This document shows positions 18,132-27,510 of a stretch of DNA of 64,000 bases, one piece after another (positions within the stretch are counted from its first letter, which is position 1; every line of letters starts with the position of its first letter). A program made the position numbers and the translations under genes. The notes beneath the pieces are model-generated. The model did not search any database. It saw nothing but the letters and a program-made list of their open reading frames with translations, and had not been told where the DNA came from. The stretch covers positions 22,641-86,640 of the forward strand of contig JAJEDR010000031.1 in the NCBI GenBank assembly GCA_022821385.1, read 5' to 3'. Source of the stretch: Rhodothermales bacterium (GTDB taxonomy: Bacteria; Bacteroidota; Rhodothermia; Rhodothermales; Bin80).

Positions 18132-18464
18132 TTATAGTCCAAACGATTCTCCGCAAGCACAAGTCCTTGACGCCTGCGGGTTAGAAAAATGAAACCCCTT
18201 GCCCTCCAGTCCATCGGTAAAATCCAATTCCGTACCATCCAGATAAAGCCTGCTGCGATGATCTATGACGACTGACAAGCCACCCACATCAAGTTGCGCA
18301 TCACCATGCTTTACTTCGGTGTCCCAACCTAAATCGTATGTGAGCCCCGAACAGCCACCCTGAACTACCGCTAGGCGTAGATATGCCTTATCCAGGTTGA
18401 TACTTTCCTGCACAGCTACCCTTTGAAGCTGTGAACGGGCTCGATCTGTGATACTCAGAACCAT
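18132..18464 (-). CDS. sufA: A-type iron-sulfur carrier (SufA/ErpA family)
   Basis: A 110-residue HesB/IscA-family protein that holds [2Fe-2S] or [4Fe-4S] clusters and passes them to apo-enzymes. The three cluster-binding cysteines are present: Cys38 in VVQGGCSGLTYDL, and Cys102 and Cys104 in RTCACGESF. Length is standard. It is divergent from sufB with 137 bp between them, so it belongs to the same SUF locus but is transcribed separately. ErpA cannot be excluded by sequence alone; context favours SufA. Confidence 0.92.
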   Translation of the reverse strand: MVLSITDRARSQLQRVAVQESINLDKAYLRLAVVQGGCSGLTYDLGWDTEVKHGDAQLDVGGLSVVIDHRSRLYLDGTELDFTDGLEGKGFHFSNPQASRTCACGESFGL

Positions 18465-18560
18465 GTGTAATCTGAAGTTGAATTGTCATCCCGCCAGCTA
18501 AACACAGGAACGAAGGACACCGGTGAAGGTTTATTCCGTGTCACTCGTCGACGGATCAGT

Positions 18561-18589
18561 ACACCCTTTCGGGGTGTTACAAAATTTGT
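18561..18589. promoter_or_regulatory. hairpin and palindrome upstream of sufB
   Basis: ACACCC-TTTCG-GGGTGT (18561-18577) forms a six-pair hairpin and is followed by the odd palindrome ACAAA-A-TTTGT (18579-18589), which ends 12 bp before the sufB ATG. Both lie in the sufA-sufB divergent promoter region and could mediate iron- or Fe-S-responsive control. No regulator (IscR, SufR, Fur) gene is in the window. Confidence 0.4.
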
Positions 18590-18601
18590 CTTGTATCCAA
18601 T

Positions 18602-20062
18602 ATGAACACTGATACTCAATACCTGCACGAAGTAGCCGAAAGCGACTACGAGCATGGCTGGTCGACAGCTATCGCCTCTGACACAATCCCGAAAGGATTG
18701 AGCGAGGATGTGATCCGATTGATCTCATCGAAAAAGCAAGATCCTGACTGGATGTTAGAGAATAGACTGCGTGCGTTCAGACACTGGGAAAAACTTGCCT
18801 CCGACCAGGATAAATATCCGCGCTGGGCCCACCTGAAGTATCCTGAGATTGATTTCCAGGAGATCAGCTACTATTCGGCCCCCGGAAGTAAACCGCGCTA
18901 CGAAAGCTTGGATGAGGTTGATCCCGAGCTTCTTCAAACGTTTGAAGCACTGGGTATTCCTCTTGAAGAGCAGAAAGTACTGGCTGGTGTAGCTGTGGAT
19001 GCTGTTGTAGATAGCGTCTCAGTCGCAACGACCTTTAAGGAAGAACTTGCCAAGCTCGGAATCATTTTTTGCTCCTTCACCGAAGCCATAGAGAACCACG
19101 GTGATCTGGTGCGCAAGTATATGGGCAGTGTTGTGCCCTACACTGACAATTTTTACGCCGCACTTAACGCTGCTGTATTCAGTGACGGATCATTCTGTTA
19201 CATCCCTCCCGGTGTTCGCTGCCCGATGGAGTTGTCTACCTATTTTCGAATCAATCAGGCGGGCACTGGACAGTTTGAGCGTACGCTGATTGTTGCTGAT
19301 GAGGGCTCATACGTGTCCTATCTTGAGGGCTGCACCGCGCCGCGCCGGGACGAAAATCAACTCCACGCTGCCGTAGTTGAGATTATCGCACATAAAGATG
19401 CCGAGGTTAAGTATTCAACAATCCAGAATTGGTATCCCGGCGACAATGAAGGAAAGGGCGGAGTGTTTAATTTTGTGACTAAGCGGGGGATCTGCGAAGG
19501 ATCTGGGTCCAAGATATCATGGACGCAACTTGAAACAGGATCGGCAATCACCTGGAAATACCCCAGCGTGATCCTGAAAGGAGATTATTCAACCGGAGAA
19601 TTCTATTCAGTGGCCTTCACCAAAGGCCAGCAACAGGCAGACACCGGAACCAAGATGCTCCACCTAGGCCGAAATACGTCCAGCACTATCATATCCAAAG
19701 GGATTTCTGCCGGTCGCTCAAATAACAGCTACCGTGGGTTAGTCCGGATCAACAAGGGAGCTGAGAACGCGCGCAATTTTGCGCAATGTGATTCCATGCT
19801 TCTGGGGGACCGGTGCGGTGCACATACTTTCCCCTATCTGGAGATTCACAACCCGACCGCCCAGGTAGAACATGAGGCAACCACCAGCAAGGTGGGGGAA
19901 GATCAGATGTTCTACTGCCAGCAGCGGGGAATTAGTGAACAGGACGCGATTAAACTTCTGGTGAGTGGATTCTGTCAGGAGATTCTAACCAAATTACCTA
20001 TGGAGTTTGCCGTCGAGGCGCGTAAACTCCTTGCCATTGAACTAGAGGGATCCGTCGGATAA
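18602..20062 (+). CDS. sufB: Fe-S cluster assembly scaffold SufB
   Basis: The 486-residue subunit of the SufBC2D scaffold on which Fe-S clusters are built in the cytoplasm. Recognisable blocks are [21 protein letters not shown] near residue 22, [25 protein letters not shown] near 195, [20 protein letters not shown] near 243, and [22 protein letters not shown] near 395, followed by [22 protein letters not shown]. The cysteine pair near 400-409 matches the position of the conserved cluster-related Cys in E. coli SufB. First gene of the operon sufB-sufC-sufD-sufS-sufT; 37 bp before sufC. Confidence 0.97.
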   Translation: MNTDTQYLHEVAESDYEHGWSTAIASDTIPKGLSEDVIRLISSKKQDPDWMLENRLRAFRHWEKLASDQDKYPRWAHLKYPEIDFQEISYYSAPGSKPRYESLDEVDPELLQTFEALGIPLEEQKVLAGVAVDAVVDSVSVATTFKEELAKLGIIFCSFTEAIENHGDLVRKYMGSVVPYTDNFYAALNAAVFSDGSFCYIPPGVRCPMELSTYFRINQAGTGQFERTLIVADEGSYVSYLEGCTAPRRDENQLHAAVVEIIAHKDAEVKYSTIQNWYPGDNEGKGGVFNFVTKRGICEGSGSKISWTQLETGSAITWKYPSVILKGDYSTGEFYSVAFTKGQQQADTGTKMLHLGRNTSSTIISKGISAGRSNNSYRGLVRINKGAENARNFAQCDSMLLGDRCGAHTFPYLEIHNPTAQVEHEATTSKVGEDQMFYCQQRGISEQDAIKLLVSGFCQEILTKLPMEFAVEARKLLAIELEGSVG

Positions 20063-20099
20063 GTATTAATCGCGGATCATACTTCTCATATCACGAGGA

Positions 20100-20861
20100 A
20101 TGACACCAATTTTAGACATTCGGGGGCTACGGGCCTCCGTTGAAGATATGCCCATACTGAAGGGCGTTGATCTTTCAGTGAACGCTGGCGAAATTCACGC
20201 CATTATGGGTCCAAACGGATCAGGAAAAAGCACTCTGGCTGCTGTACTCGCAGGACGAGATGATTATGAAATTGACGGCGGCTCCGTTCACTATCGGGGA
20301 GAGGATCTCCTGGATATGGACGTAGACGAGCGCTCACGCGAGGGAGTTTTTCTCGCTTTCCAATACCCGGTAGAACTGCCAGGCGTGAGTATGATGAATT
20401 TTCTCAAACAGGCCGTCAATACGGTCCGCGAACACCGCGGACAAGCCCCCCTCGGGGCCGCCGGACTTTTGCGTCTGGCCCGGGAAAGAGCCGCCTTGAT
20501 TGGACTGGATCCACGCCTGAAACAACGCTCGGTAAACCAGGGATTCTCGGGCGGGGAGAAAAAACGGAATGAAATCTTCCAACTGGCTATGCTCGAGCCT
20601 ACCTTGGCGGTTCTGGATGAAACCGATTCCGGGCTTGACATTGACGCGCTGCGCAGCGTCGCACGCGGCGTTAACCATTTGCGTATGCCAACTCGTGCGT
20701 TCCTGGTGATCACCCACTACCAACGCCTGCTCAATTATATCGTGCCCGACTTCGTCCATGTGATGGTGGACGGACGAATTGTCAGGTCCGGGGGCAAAGA
20801 ACTTGCGCTCGAGCTTGAAAAGCACGGATATGATTGGGTTTACGATGAATTAGCTGCATAA
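20100..20861 (+). CDS. sufC: SUF ATPase SufC
   Basis: The 253-residue ABC-type ATPase of the SufBC2D complex. Walker A GPNGSGKST is at residues 37-45, the signature is FSGGEKKRNEIFQ near 153, and Walker B with the SufC-typical ending is LAVLDETDSGLDIDAL near 170; the switch histidine is in LVITHYQRLL. No membrane segments. ATP binding rearranges SufB-SufD to expose the assembly site. Lies between sufB and sufD, 14 bp before sufD. Confidence 0.97.
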   Translation: MTPILDIRGLRASVEDMPILKGVDLSVNAGEIHAIMGPNGSGKSTLAAVLAGRDDYEIDGGSVHYRGEDLLDMDVDERSREGVFLAFQYPVELPGVSMMNFLKQAVNTVREHRGQAPLGAAGLLRLARERAALIGLDPRLKQRSVNQGFSGGEKKRNEIFQLAMLEPTLAVLDETDSGLDIDALRSVARGVNHLRMPTRAFLVITHYQRLLNYIVPDFVHVMVDGRIVRSGGKELALELEKHGYDWVYDELAA

Positions 20862-20875
20862 CTGCCAAAGAGAGT

Positions 20876-22162
20876 ATGCCTAAACTGATGGACAAACGTG
20901 CGGAAGACCGTTTTCTGGCAGCCTATGAACGGGCCCAGTCCTTGAATGGCACTACAGATGCACTTTCGGACCTTTCAAGGAAGGCGATCGATCGCTTTGT
21001 GCAAACCGGCTTTCCTGGACGGAAGAATGAGTCCTGGAAGTACACTAATGTGACACCGGTAATCAGCCGCCCCTACCAGGTGGCTGGCACGGGAAAGGCG
21101 ACCGCCAAGGGTATTGAAGCGTTGGACGCATATGTTGTGGTGCTCGTTAATGGCTGCTTTTCACCAGAACAATCAAGTCTTGATGAACTCCCGTTGGGGG
21201 TCTCAATTGAGAGTCTTTCCGCTGTTGCTGAGCATGATATAGTTCAGACACACCTGGGTAGTTATGCAGACTACGCTCAGGAGCCCTTCACAGCACTGAA
21301 TACTGCCTTTGTAAAGGACGGAGCTGTAGTGACCGTTGCACCCGGGGTTACACTTGACAAGCCGGTGCATATTATTCATGTGGTTTCGAATGATCAGCCG
21401 ACGCTCCTCCAGCCAAGAACACTGATTCATGTAGCCGACGGAGCCTCAGTGCAGATTCTCCATTCGACCGAGTGCGCGGATCCGGTCTCTTTATTGATCA
21501 ACGCAGTAACTGAGATTCGTGTCGGAAGTAGTGCTAATGTGGATTACCTGGATCTGCAAGTGGGAATACCACAAATGAGCCGTGTTACCAACCTGAGTGT
21601 TTATCAGGATGCCAACAGCAAATTCCACAGCAGTGTGTTTACGTTTGGAGGAGAGCTGGTACGCAATAATCTGTCGATTCTGCCCGACGCAGAAAACTGC
21701 GAAAGTCTGCTTAATGGACTTTTTGTGGCACGTGGGCGCTCCCATGTGGACAACAACACGCTTGTTGATCACGCCAAGCCCAACTGTTTCAGCTCAGAAT
21801 ATTACAAGGGCATCCTGGATGATCGTGCGATCGGAGTATTTAACGGCAAAGTTCTCGTCCGGGAGGATGCGCAACTGACGAACGCGTACCAGACAAACCG
21901 AAGCATCGTGCTCTCCGATACAGCACGTATGTATTCAAAACCGGCACTGGAAATTTATGCCGACGATGTTAAATGCTCGCATGGAGCAACTACTGGCCAG
22001 TTGGATAAAGACGGGTTGTTTTACCTTCGCTCACGTGGGATTCGGGAAAAGGAAGCCCGCCGCCTTATGCTGACCTCATTCGCCGGCGAAATCATCGAAA
22101 AAGCGCCCATTGCTGCCTTGCATGGTGTGCTCTACGACCATGTGGAGCGCATGCTGCGTTGA
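20876..22162 (+). CDS. sufD: Fe-S cluster assembly protein SufD
   Basis: A 428-residue SufB paralogue completing the scaffold complex. The N-terminal helical part contains FPGRKNESWKYTNVTPV, the typical SufD entry motif. The C-terminal beta-helix has RSHVDNNTLVDHAKPNCFSSEYYKGIL (near residue 285; contains the conserved His of the SufD interface), YSKPALEIYADDVKCSHGATTGQLD and LFYLRSRGI. Length is normal. The stop overlaps an in-frame TTG upstream of sufS; the sufS ATG lies 18 bp further on. Confidence 0.96.
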   Translation: MPKLMDKRAEDRFLAAYERAQSLNGTTDALSDLSRKAIDRFVQTGFPGRKNESWKYTNVTPVISRPYQVAGTGKATAKGIEALDAYVVVLVNGCFSPEQSSLDELPLGVSIESLSAVAEHDIVQTHLGSYADYAQEPFTALNTAFVKDGAVVTVAPGVTLDKPVHIIHVVSNDQPTLLQPRTLIHVADGASVQILHSTECADPVSLLINAVTEIRVGSSANVDYLDLQVGIPQMSRVTNLSVYQDANSKFHSSVFTFGGELVRNNLSILPDAENCESLLNGLFVARGRSHVDNNTLVDHAKPNCFSSEYYKGILDDRAIGVFNGKVLVREDAQLTNAYQTNRSIVLSDTARMYSKPALEIYADDVKCSHGATTGQLDKDGLFYLRSRGIREKEARRLMLTSFAGEIIEKAPIAALHGVLYDHVERMLR

Positions 22163-22179
22163 CGCGGGCGCTCCGCGCA

Positions 22180-23892
22180 ATGTCAGACCTTACTGCGATA
22201 AGTGACACCCGTATTCGGGCAGATTTTCCGACTCTTCGGCAGGAAGTGTATGGGCATCCATTGGTTTATCTGGACAGCGCAGCTTCTTCGCTCAAACCAC
22301 AATGTGTAATTGACTGTTTGGCGAACTACTACACCAATGAACACAGCAATGTGCACCGTGGTGTACACTATTTGAGTCAGCGCGCCACCGAACGTTACGA
22401 GACCTCCCGACAACGCCTGGCAAAATTTGTTGGATCACCAAGTGAGCGTTCTATTGTCTTCACACGCGGAACTACCGAAGCGATCAATCTTGTAGCATCC
22501 GTCCTTGGGGACAAGTACATCCGGCGGGGAGATGAAATCCTGACCACGGTCATGGAGCATCATTCCAATCTGGTGCCCTGGCAATTGCTTGCACAGAAAA
22601 GCGGAGCACGATTGCGTGTGTCGAATGTGCTGCCGGACGGAACGCTGGACCTGGATGCGTTTGTAGACCAGATGAATGACCGCACGCGTCTGGTCACGCT
22701 GGGACACGTTTCAAACAGCCTCGGAACCCTCAACCCTGTGGAGCAGGTCATTGAAGAGGCCCATACAAGGGGCATTACGGTTCTTCTTGACGGTGCGCAG
22801 GGGCTCCCTCATCTGCCGCTGAACATGGAGACATTGAACTGTGACTTTTACTGTGCAAGCAGCCATAAGGCTTATGGTCCAACAGGAATAGGCTTCCTGT
22901 ATGGCAGAGAAACACTCCTGGAAGAACTGTCTCCCTGGCACGGCGGTGGAGACATGATTGAGGAAGTGCATCGCACATCTTCGACCTGGGCAGATATCCC
23001 TCACAAATTTGAGGCAGGTACCCCTAACATTGCCGGTGTCCTTGGCATGGCGGCAGCAATTGACTACATTGACAGCATTGGCATTGAATCTCTTCGAATA
23101 AGAGAAAAAGCGCTCCTGCAATACGCCCACTTACAGGTCAGTACTGTGCCCGGCCTGAGGATTGTCGGTACGAGTCCAGAAAAGGTCGGTGTACTTAGTT
23201 TCCTTTTGGAGGGCAAGCATCCCTACGATGTGGGGTACGCTTTGGACCAAGCGGGCATCGCCGTGCGCACAGGCCATCACTGCACAATGCCTTTGATGAA
23301 GCACCTGGGTATTCCAGGCACCGTCAGAGCCTCTCTCGGAGCTTACAATACCAGGCAAGACATAGACAGGCTTGTGACCCGACTAAAGGAGATTGTCGCC
23401 GGGCCTCTCACCCGCACAGGGCCGACGGCCACCGAGGCCCCTTCTTGCGAGAATGATGAACCGTCTAATGCGGAGACCATTCAAAGTCGTAAAACAGCCA
23501 TACTTGAAGACATGGAGCTGTTCGACGATGCTGACGGAAGAAGAGAATATTTGATTGAACTCGGCGAAGATCTGCCGTCAATGAAGGCCTCGCTCAAAAC
23601 CGAAGCTAACCGGATTCATGGATGTCTGGCAATGGTTTGGCTGCACAGTACGGTACGTAATGGCCGTATATATTTTGAGGCGGACAGTGACGCATTGATT
23701 ACGCGTGGAATGATTGCGCTACTGATCCGTCTAACGAACGGCCAGCCGCCTCGGAGCATCCTCGAGACAGATCTGATGGCGCTTATTCATGATGTGGGCC
23801 TGCCAAGTCTTATAACTGCCCGCCGAAAAAATGGATTGAATCACATGCTTGAGCGTATTCAGAAAGAAGCATTGCTGGCCGAAACAACATGA
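22180..23892 (+). CDS. sufS: fused cysteine desulfurase SufS and sulfur acceptor SufE
   Basis: The ATG at 22180 gives 570 residues; a TTG at 22159 in frame is less likely. Residues 1-405 are a SufS-type PLP cysteine desulfurase: MEHHSNLVPWQ, the PLP lysine in CASSHKAYGPTGIGFLYG (Lys230), and the active-site loop RTGHHCTMPLMKHL (Cys368). After a 35-residue low-complexity linker (PTATEAPSCENDEPSNAE) comes a complete SufE domain to the end, with IHGCLAMVW (sulfur-accepting Cys482) and the terminal LPSLITARRKNGLNHML. Sulfur removed from cysteine can therefore be passed to SufE within one chain and on to SufB. Separate sufS and sufE genes are the commoner arrangement. Confidence 0.96.
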   Translation: MSDLTAISDTRIRADFPTLRQEVYGHPLVYLDSAASSLKPQCVIDCLANYYTNEHSNVHRGVHYLSQRATERYETSRQRLAKFVGSPSERSIVFTRGTTEAINLVASVLGDKYIRRGDEILTTVMEHHSNLVPWQLLAQKSGARLRVSNVLPDGTLDLDAFVDQMNDRTRLVTLGHVSNSLGTLNPVEQVIEEAHTRGITVLLDGAQGLPHLPLNMETLNCDFYCASSHKAYGPTGIGFLYGRETLLEELSPWHGGGDMIEEVHRTSSTWADIPHKFEAGTPNIAGVLGMAAAIDYIDSIGIESLRIREKALLQYAHLQVSTVPGLRIVGTSPEKVGVLSFLLEGKHPYDVGYALDQAGIAVRTGHHCTMPLMKHLGIPGTVRASLGAYNTRQDIDRLVTRLKEIVAGPLTRTGPTATEAPSCENDEPSNAETIQSRKTAILEDMELFDDADGRREYLIELGEDLPSMKASLKTEANRIHGCLAMVWLHSTVRNGRIYFEADSDALITRGMIALLIRLTNGQPPRSILETDLMALIHDVGLPSLITARRKNGLNHMLERIQKEALLAETT

Positions 23893-24224
23893 ACTGCGAA
23901 GTTATTGATAACGCCAAAACCGCCGGACTGGCTGACGAGGTCATCGCATCCATCCGGCAGGTCTACGACCCGGAAATTCCAGTCAACGTGTACGATCTGG
24001 GGCTCATCTACAAGGTCCGACTGGATGAGGACGACCGTGCATTCATTACAATGACATTGACAACCCCCAACTGTCCGGTCGCAGACAGTCTACCCAGTCA
24101 GGTGGAATCTGTGGTGATGCTTACCGAAGGAGTGACCGACGCTCGTGTCGAGCTAACTTTCGACCCCCCTTTCACCATTGACATGATGAGCGATGAGGCC
24201 AGACTGGAACTCGGTTTCATGTAG
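23889..24224 (+). CDS. sufT: SUF-associated DUF59/MIP18 protein
   Basis: A 111-residue MIP18-family (DUF59) protein used in Fe-S maturation. The core is VYDPEIPVNVYDLGLIYKVRL near residue 26 and TLTTPNCPVADSLPSQVE near 57, with the conserved reactive Cys in PNC. It overlaps the sufS stop by 4 bp (ATGA), so it is translationally coupled and the last clear suf gene. A TonB receptor follows 56 bp later on the same strand. The symbol follows common usage for DUF59 genes in suf operons. Confidence 0.9.
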   Translation: MNCEVIDNAKTAGLADEVIASIRQVYDPEIPVNVYDLGLIYKVRLDEDDRAFITMTLTTPNCPVADSLPSQVESVVMLTEGVTDARVELTFDPPFTIDMMSDEARLELGFM

Positions 24225-24280
24225 CTCGCATGAACCTAGAATTTTCTAACTTGTGGACGTCCTGAGCATCGTGTATCTCC

Positions 24281-26527
24281 ATGAATACTGTGTCGAAGTG
24301 TTGTGTGTTATTGAGTCTGGCGTTATGCCTCTTCTCCGTTCCGAAGACAGCAGCACAAACCGCTACCGTCCGCGGGTTCGTGACCGATGCATCGGATGGA
24401 CAGGCGCTCCAAGGTGTTAACGTTGCATTGCGCGATGCCACCGGGAATCTGCGCGGAGATATAGCTGACGATGATGGATTCTTCATCGTTGTTCGTCTGC
24501 AGCCGGGACGTTGGTTCCTGCAGGCCTCCTTCATCGGATACGAGACGTTCACCGATACACTTGATCTCGCTGAAGATCAGACGGCTAGACTCACGATTGC
24601 GCTAAATCCCGGGATCGAAATGGAAGCGCTTGTTGTTGAGGGGGAACGTGATGGAGGAGCTATGGTCGCAGCCGGAGTACAGACCATCCGACCGGCTGAC
24701 GTAGATCTTGTTCCTACCCCAGATGTTTCGGGGGACTTGGTCTCATACCTCTCTGCCATGCCTGGGGTGGTTTCCATCGGGGATCGCGGAGGGCAAGTCT
24801 TTATCCGTGGCGGGGAACCCTCCCATAACCTCTCGCTTCTGGACGGGATGTATATCTATCAACCCTTCCATATACTCGGCTTCTACTCAGCTTTCTCGTC
24901 CGACATACTGCGTAATGCCGACATTCATGCCGGAGCATTCAGCAGTAAATATTCTGGTCGTATGTCCTCCGTCATTGATGTGCATACGCGGAATGGAAAC
25001 CTTCAGGAATCACGCAGAACATTCTCTTTGGCGCCTTTCGTCAGTATGGGAATACTGGAAGGGCCAGTCAAAAGGGGACGTATGTCGTATTTGTTTTCAG
25101 GGCGTGCCTCAACGATTGAACGCGTTGCCTCCAGTTACATCAGCCAACCGGTCCCCTATACATTTGGAGATTTCTTTGGTAAGGTTCACTGGATTATCAG
25201 TGATAGCCACCAGGCCTCAATCAGTGCTATACACACCTATGATCGTGGAACCTTGGACACCGTCAATGAGGAGAGCGATGAAATCCGCTGGAACAACACT
25301 GCTTATGGAGCACGTTGGCTAGTAGCCCCGCCAAGCCTGCCAATGCTTGGAGAGGTGCTCTTTTCCGTATCAATCTTAAATATGGAGCGAGGACCTCGCG
25401 ATGAACCAGTACGCTCCAGCGACATTGAGGGGTTCAACCTGACGGTGAACCTGACCAATTATGGTCGTCGGACGAATGTGGACTGGGGATTTTATTTGCG
25501 AGCGCCGAGGCTGGATGCCAGCCTAGATGGACTGTTTCAGAATCTGGACTTCACCAGTGATCGGATCCTCTCGACTGGCGCATACTTTGAACCGGAGATA
25601 ACCTTTACCCCCAGCCTTAAGGGACGTTTTGGACTTATTGCGGAATTCCTTGGTGACCAAGGATTTCATTTTGAACCGCGTGCACGTGTGCTCTATGAAT
25701 TGGGCGAACACCAGTTCAGTTTTGCCGGAGGGCTTTATCGTCAGGAAATGGTCGGTTTGAACGACCGCAGGGATGCGACCAATGTTTTCACGGCGTGGAC
25801 CGGTTCACCGACGGGGAGTCTTCCCAACTCGATTCATGCTCTGTTCGGATACAGCACCTCACTGCGTCCGGGAATGAATGTGTCCGCCGAACTTTTCTAC
25901 AAGAAATTCTCCAGTTTATTTGTGTCAGAATGGACTGCATTCCCCCGGTTCACAACACGCCTGCAGGAGGCATCCGGGCGCGCAGTGGGGCTGGATCTAA
26001 GGATGGAACTTCGAGGAACCAGCTACTACGGCTTTGTCAATTACGGCCTCTCATCGGTAGAATACAACGCTATGCAGGAATCATTGCCTATCTGGTTCGG
26101 CTCGGACGAGGTCAGATATCGACCCCCGCACGATCGCAGGCATCAGGTAAATGTGCTTGCAAGCTTTACATGGAGCAAATTTGATATAAGCGCACGCTGG
26201 AATTTCGGAAGTGGCTTGCCCTACAGTCAGATCCGGGGCTTTGATGGTTTTGTGCTCCTGGATGGCCCGGTAGATGTGTCTACCGACCCAGGTATGGCCC
26301 GTGTAATTTACGACCGACCGTTTGAGGGTATATTGCCAAGTTATCATCGCCTGGACCTTTCAGTTGATCGCGTTTTTCAATACCGCGACGATTCGTTCAT
26401 CACCATTCAGGCCGGCGTGATCAATGTCTACAACAAAAGCAATCTTTTCTCGCTGGACATCTTCACGGCTGAGCGTAATAACCAATTACCGATCATCCCG
26501 ACTGCGGGTATAAAGTTTGAATTTTAA
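24281..26527 (+). CDS. TonB-dependent outer-membrane receptor (module 1)
   Basis: A 748-residue receptor: signal peptide (MNTVSKCCVLLSLALCLFSVPKTAAQ), carboxypeptidase-regulatory-like domain at about 27-115 (ATVRGFVTDASDGQALQGVN ... FIGYETF), plug domain (LSAMPGVVSIGDRGGQVFIRGGEPSHN, LLDGMYIYQPFHILGFYSAF) and a beta-barrel ending in the aromatic GIKFEF. It imports an unknown ligand using TonB energy. It lies 56 bp after the suf operon and is coupled (ATG overlaps the stop) to a DUF4249-like lipoprotein. It is a close paralogue of the receptor at 44540. An iron-related ligand is possible from the suf context but is not shown by the sequence. Confidence 0.93.
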   Translation: MNTVSKCCVLLSLALCLFSVPKTAAQTATVRGFVTDASDGQALQGVNVALRDATGNLRGDIADDDGFFIVVRLQPGRWFLQASFIGYETFTDTLDLAEDQTARLTIALNPGIEMEALVVEGERDGGAMVAAGVQTIRPADVDLVPTPDVSGDLVSYLSAMPGVVSIGDRGGQVFIRGGEPSHNLSLLDGMYIYQPFHILGFYSAFSSDILRNADIHAGAFSSKYSGRMSSVIDVHTRNGNLQESRRTFSLAPFVSMGILEGPVKRGRMSYLFSGRASTIERVASSYISQPVPYTFGDFFGKVHWIISDSHQASISAIHTYDRGTLDTVNEESDEIRWNNTAYGARWLVAPPSLPMLGEVLFSVSILNMERGPRDEPVRSSDIEGFNLTVNLTNYGRRTNVDWGFYLRAPRLDASLDGLFQNLDFTSDRILSTGAYFEPEITFTPSLKGRFGLIAEFLGDQGFHFEPRARVLYELGEHQFSFAGGLYRQEMVGLNDRRDATNVFTAWTGSPTGSLPNSIHALFGYSTSLRPGMNVSAELFYKKFSSLFVSEWTAFPRFTTRLQEASGRAVGLDLRMELRGTSYYGFVNYGLSSVEYNAMQESLPIWFGSDEVRYRPPHDRRHQVNVLASFTWSKFDISARWNFGSGLPYSQIRGFDGFVLLDGPVDVSTDPGMARVIYDRPFEGILPSYHRLDLSVDRVFQYRDDSFITIQAGVINVYNKSNLFSLDIFTAERNNQLPIIPTAGIKFEF

Positions 26528-27510
26528 TGCGTAGGATTCATTTACTTCGTACTGCTGCGCTGCTGTTTACTGTATCGTTCCTGACCAGTTGTGATCAATC
26601 CATTGACCCGGTCATCGGTGAAGACCGACCCTTCACAATCTGGGGTTACCTGGATGCCCATGCCGATATTCAGCGGGTCCGTGTATTTTCCATTGAGGAA
26701 CGTCTGGGCGTTGATCGTGCCGGACCAATTGATGCGGTGGTAACGTCTACCAACTTGACAACAGGGGATGCACATACATGGGTCAATCGTGAGATTACGT
26801 ACAGTGACAGCAGTGTAGGTCACGTGTTTGAGGCAGCATTCCGCGCCCAATACGAAGAAAGTTACCGACTCAGTGTGCGACGATCCGATGGCGCTGAATC
26901 AAGTGCCGAGGTAACGATCCCTCCGCCTGTTGAAGTAGAACTTACCGATGAGCGTAATCGCGTCATTGTTCCTATCCAGATTCACGGCAAGCCGCCAAAC
27001 CTGGTGGATGTGTCCGTTATATACGATGCAATCACCCTGCCACCTGCGAATCCATGGCCACCCGGATCGGTCACACCACCTTCGGTCCGCCTGCCTGTTG
27101 AAGTCTCGTACTCGGGAAAAGAAGAACCCACCGACAATGGTTGGCGCTACGAGCTTAATCTGCGTGACGATTTCGCCATTGTTCAGGAAGAATTTGAACT
27201 GAGTTGCCTCTCCCCCGACCACATTGCACTGCGCCGCATCTACTTTCAATTCCTGGCAGCAGACGAACAATGGGCTCCCCCCAATGACTCATTTGACCCC
27301 AATCTTTTGATCGAACCTGGTACGTTTTCGAACGTGGAGAATGGCTATGGTTTCTTTGGAGGTGGCTACACGGTCTCAACCCATTGGGTACCAACGGAGA
27401 TTATTCTACGCAACATCGGCTACCGCACCGCAGGACCATGTCCGCTTTCACCACAAAATACTCCTGATTGCCAGTTGCCGCCGGAACCTTGCCTGGACCG
27501 GGACGGGTAG
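26527..27510 (+). CDS. DUF4249-like lipoprotein partner of the receptor (module 1)
   Basis: A 327-residue lipoprotein (MRRIHLLRTAALLFTVSFLTSC, Cys22). The body is beta-rich: FTIWGYLDAHADIQRVRVFSI, a VTSTNLTTGDAHTW strand, YEESYRLSVRRSDGAESSAEVTIPPP, and the end block PGTFSNVENGYGFFGGGYT. This matches the DUF4249 pattern of lipoproteins encoded beside SusC-like receptors, and it aligns along its length with the lipoprotein at 46794. It probably sits on the outer membrane and assists ligand capture. The last 35 residues contain three extra cysteines not found in the paralogue. Its first base overlaps the receptor stop. Confidence 0.8.
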   Translation: MRRIHLLRTAALLFTVSFLTSCDQSIDPVIGEDRPFTIWGYLDAHADIQRVRVFSIEERLGVDRAGPIDAVVTSTNLTTGDAHTWVNREITYSDSSVGHVFEAAFRAQYEESYRLSVRRSDGAESSAEVTIPPPVEVELTDERNRVIVPIQIHGKPPNLVDVSVIYDAITLPPANPWPPGSVTPPSVRLPVEVSYSGKEEPTDNGWRYELNLRDDFAIVQEEFELSCLSPDHIALRRIYFQFLAADEQWAPPNDSFDPNLLIEPGTFSNVENGYGFFGGGYTVSTHWVPTEIILRNIGYRTAGPCPLSPQNTPDCQLPPEPCLDRDG

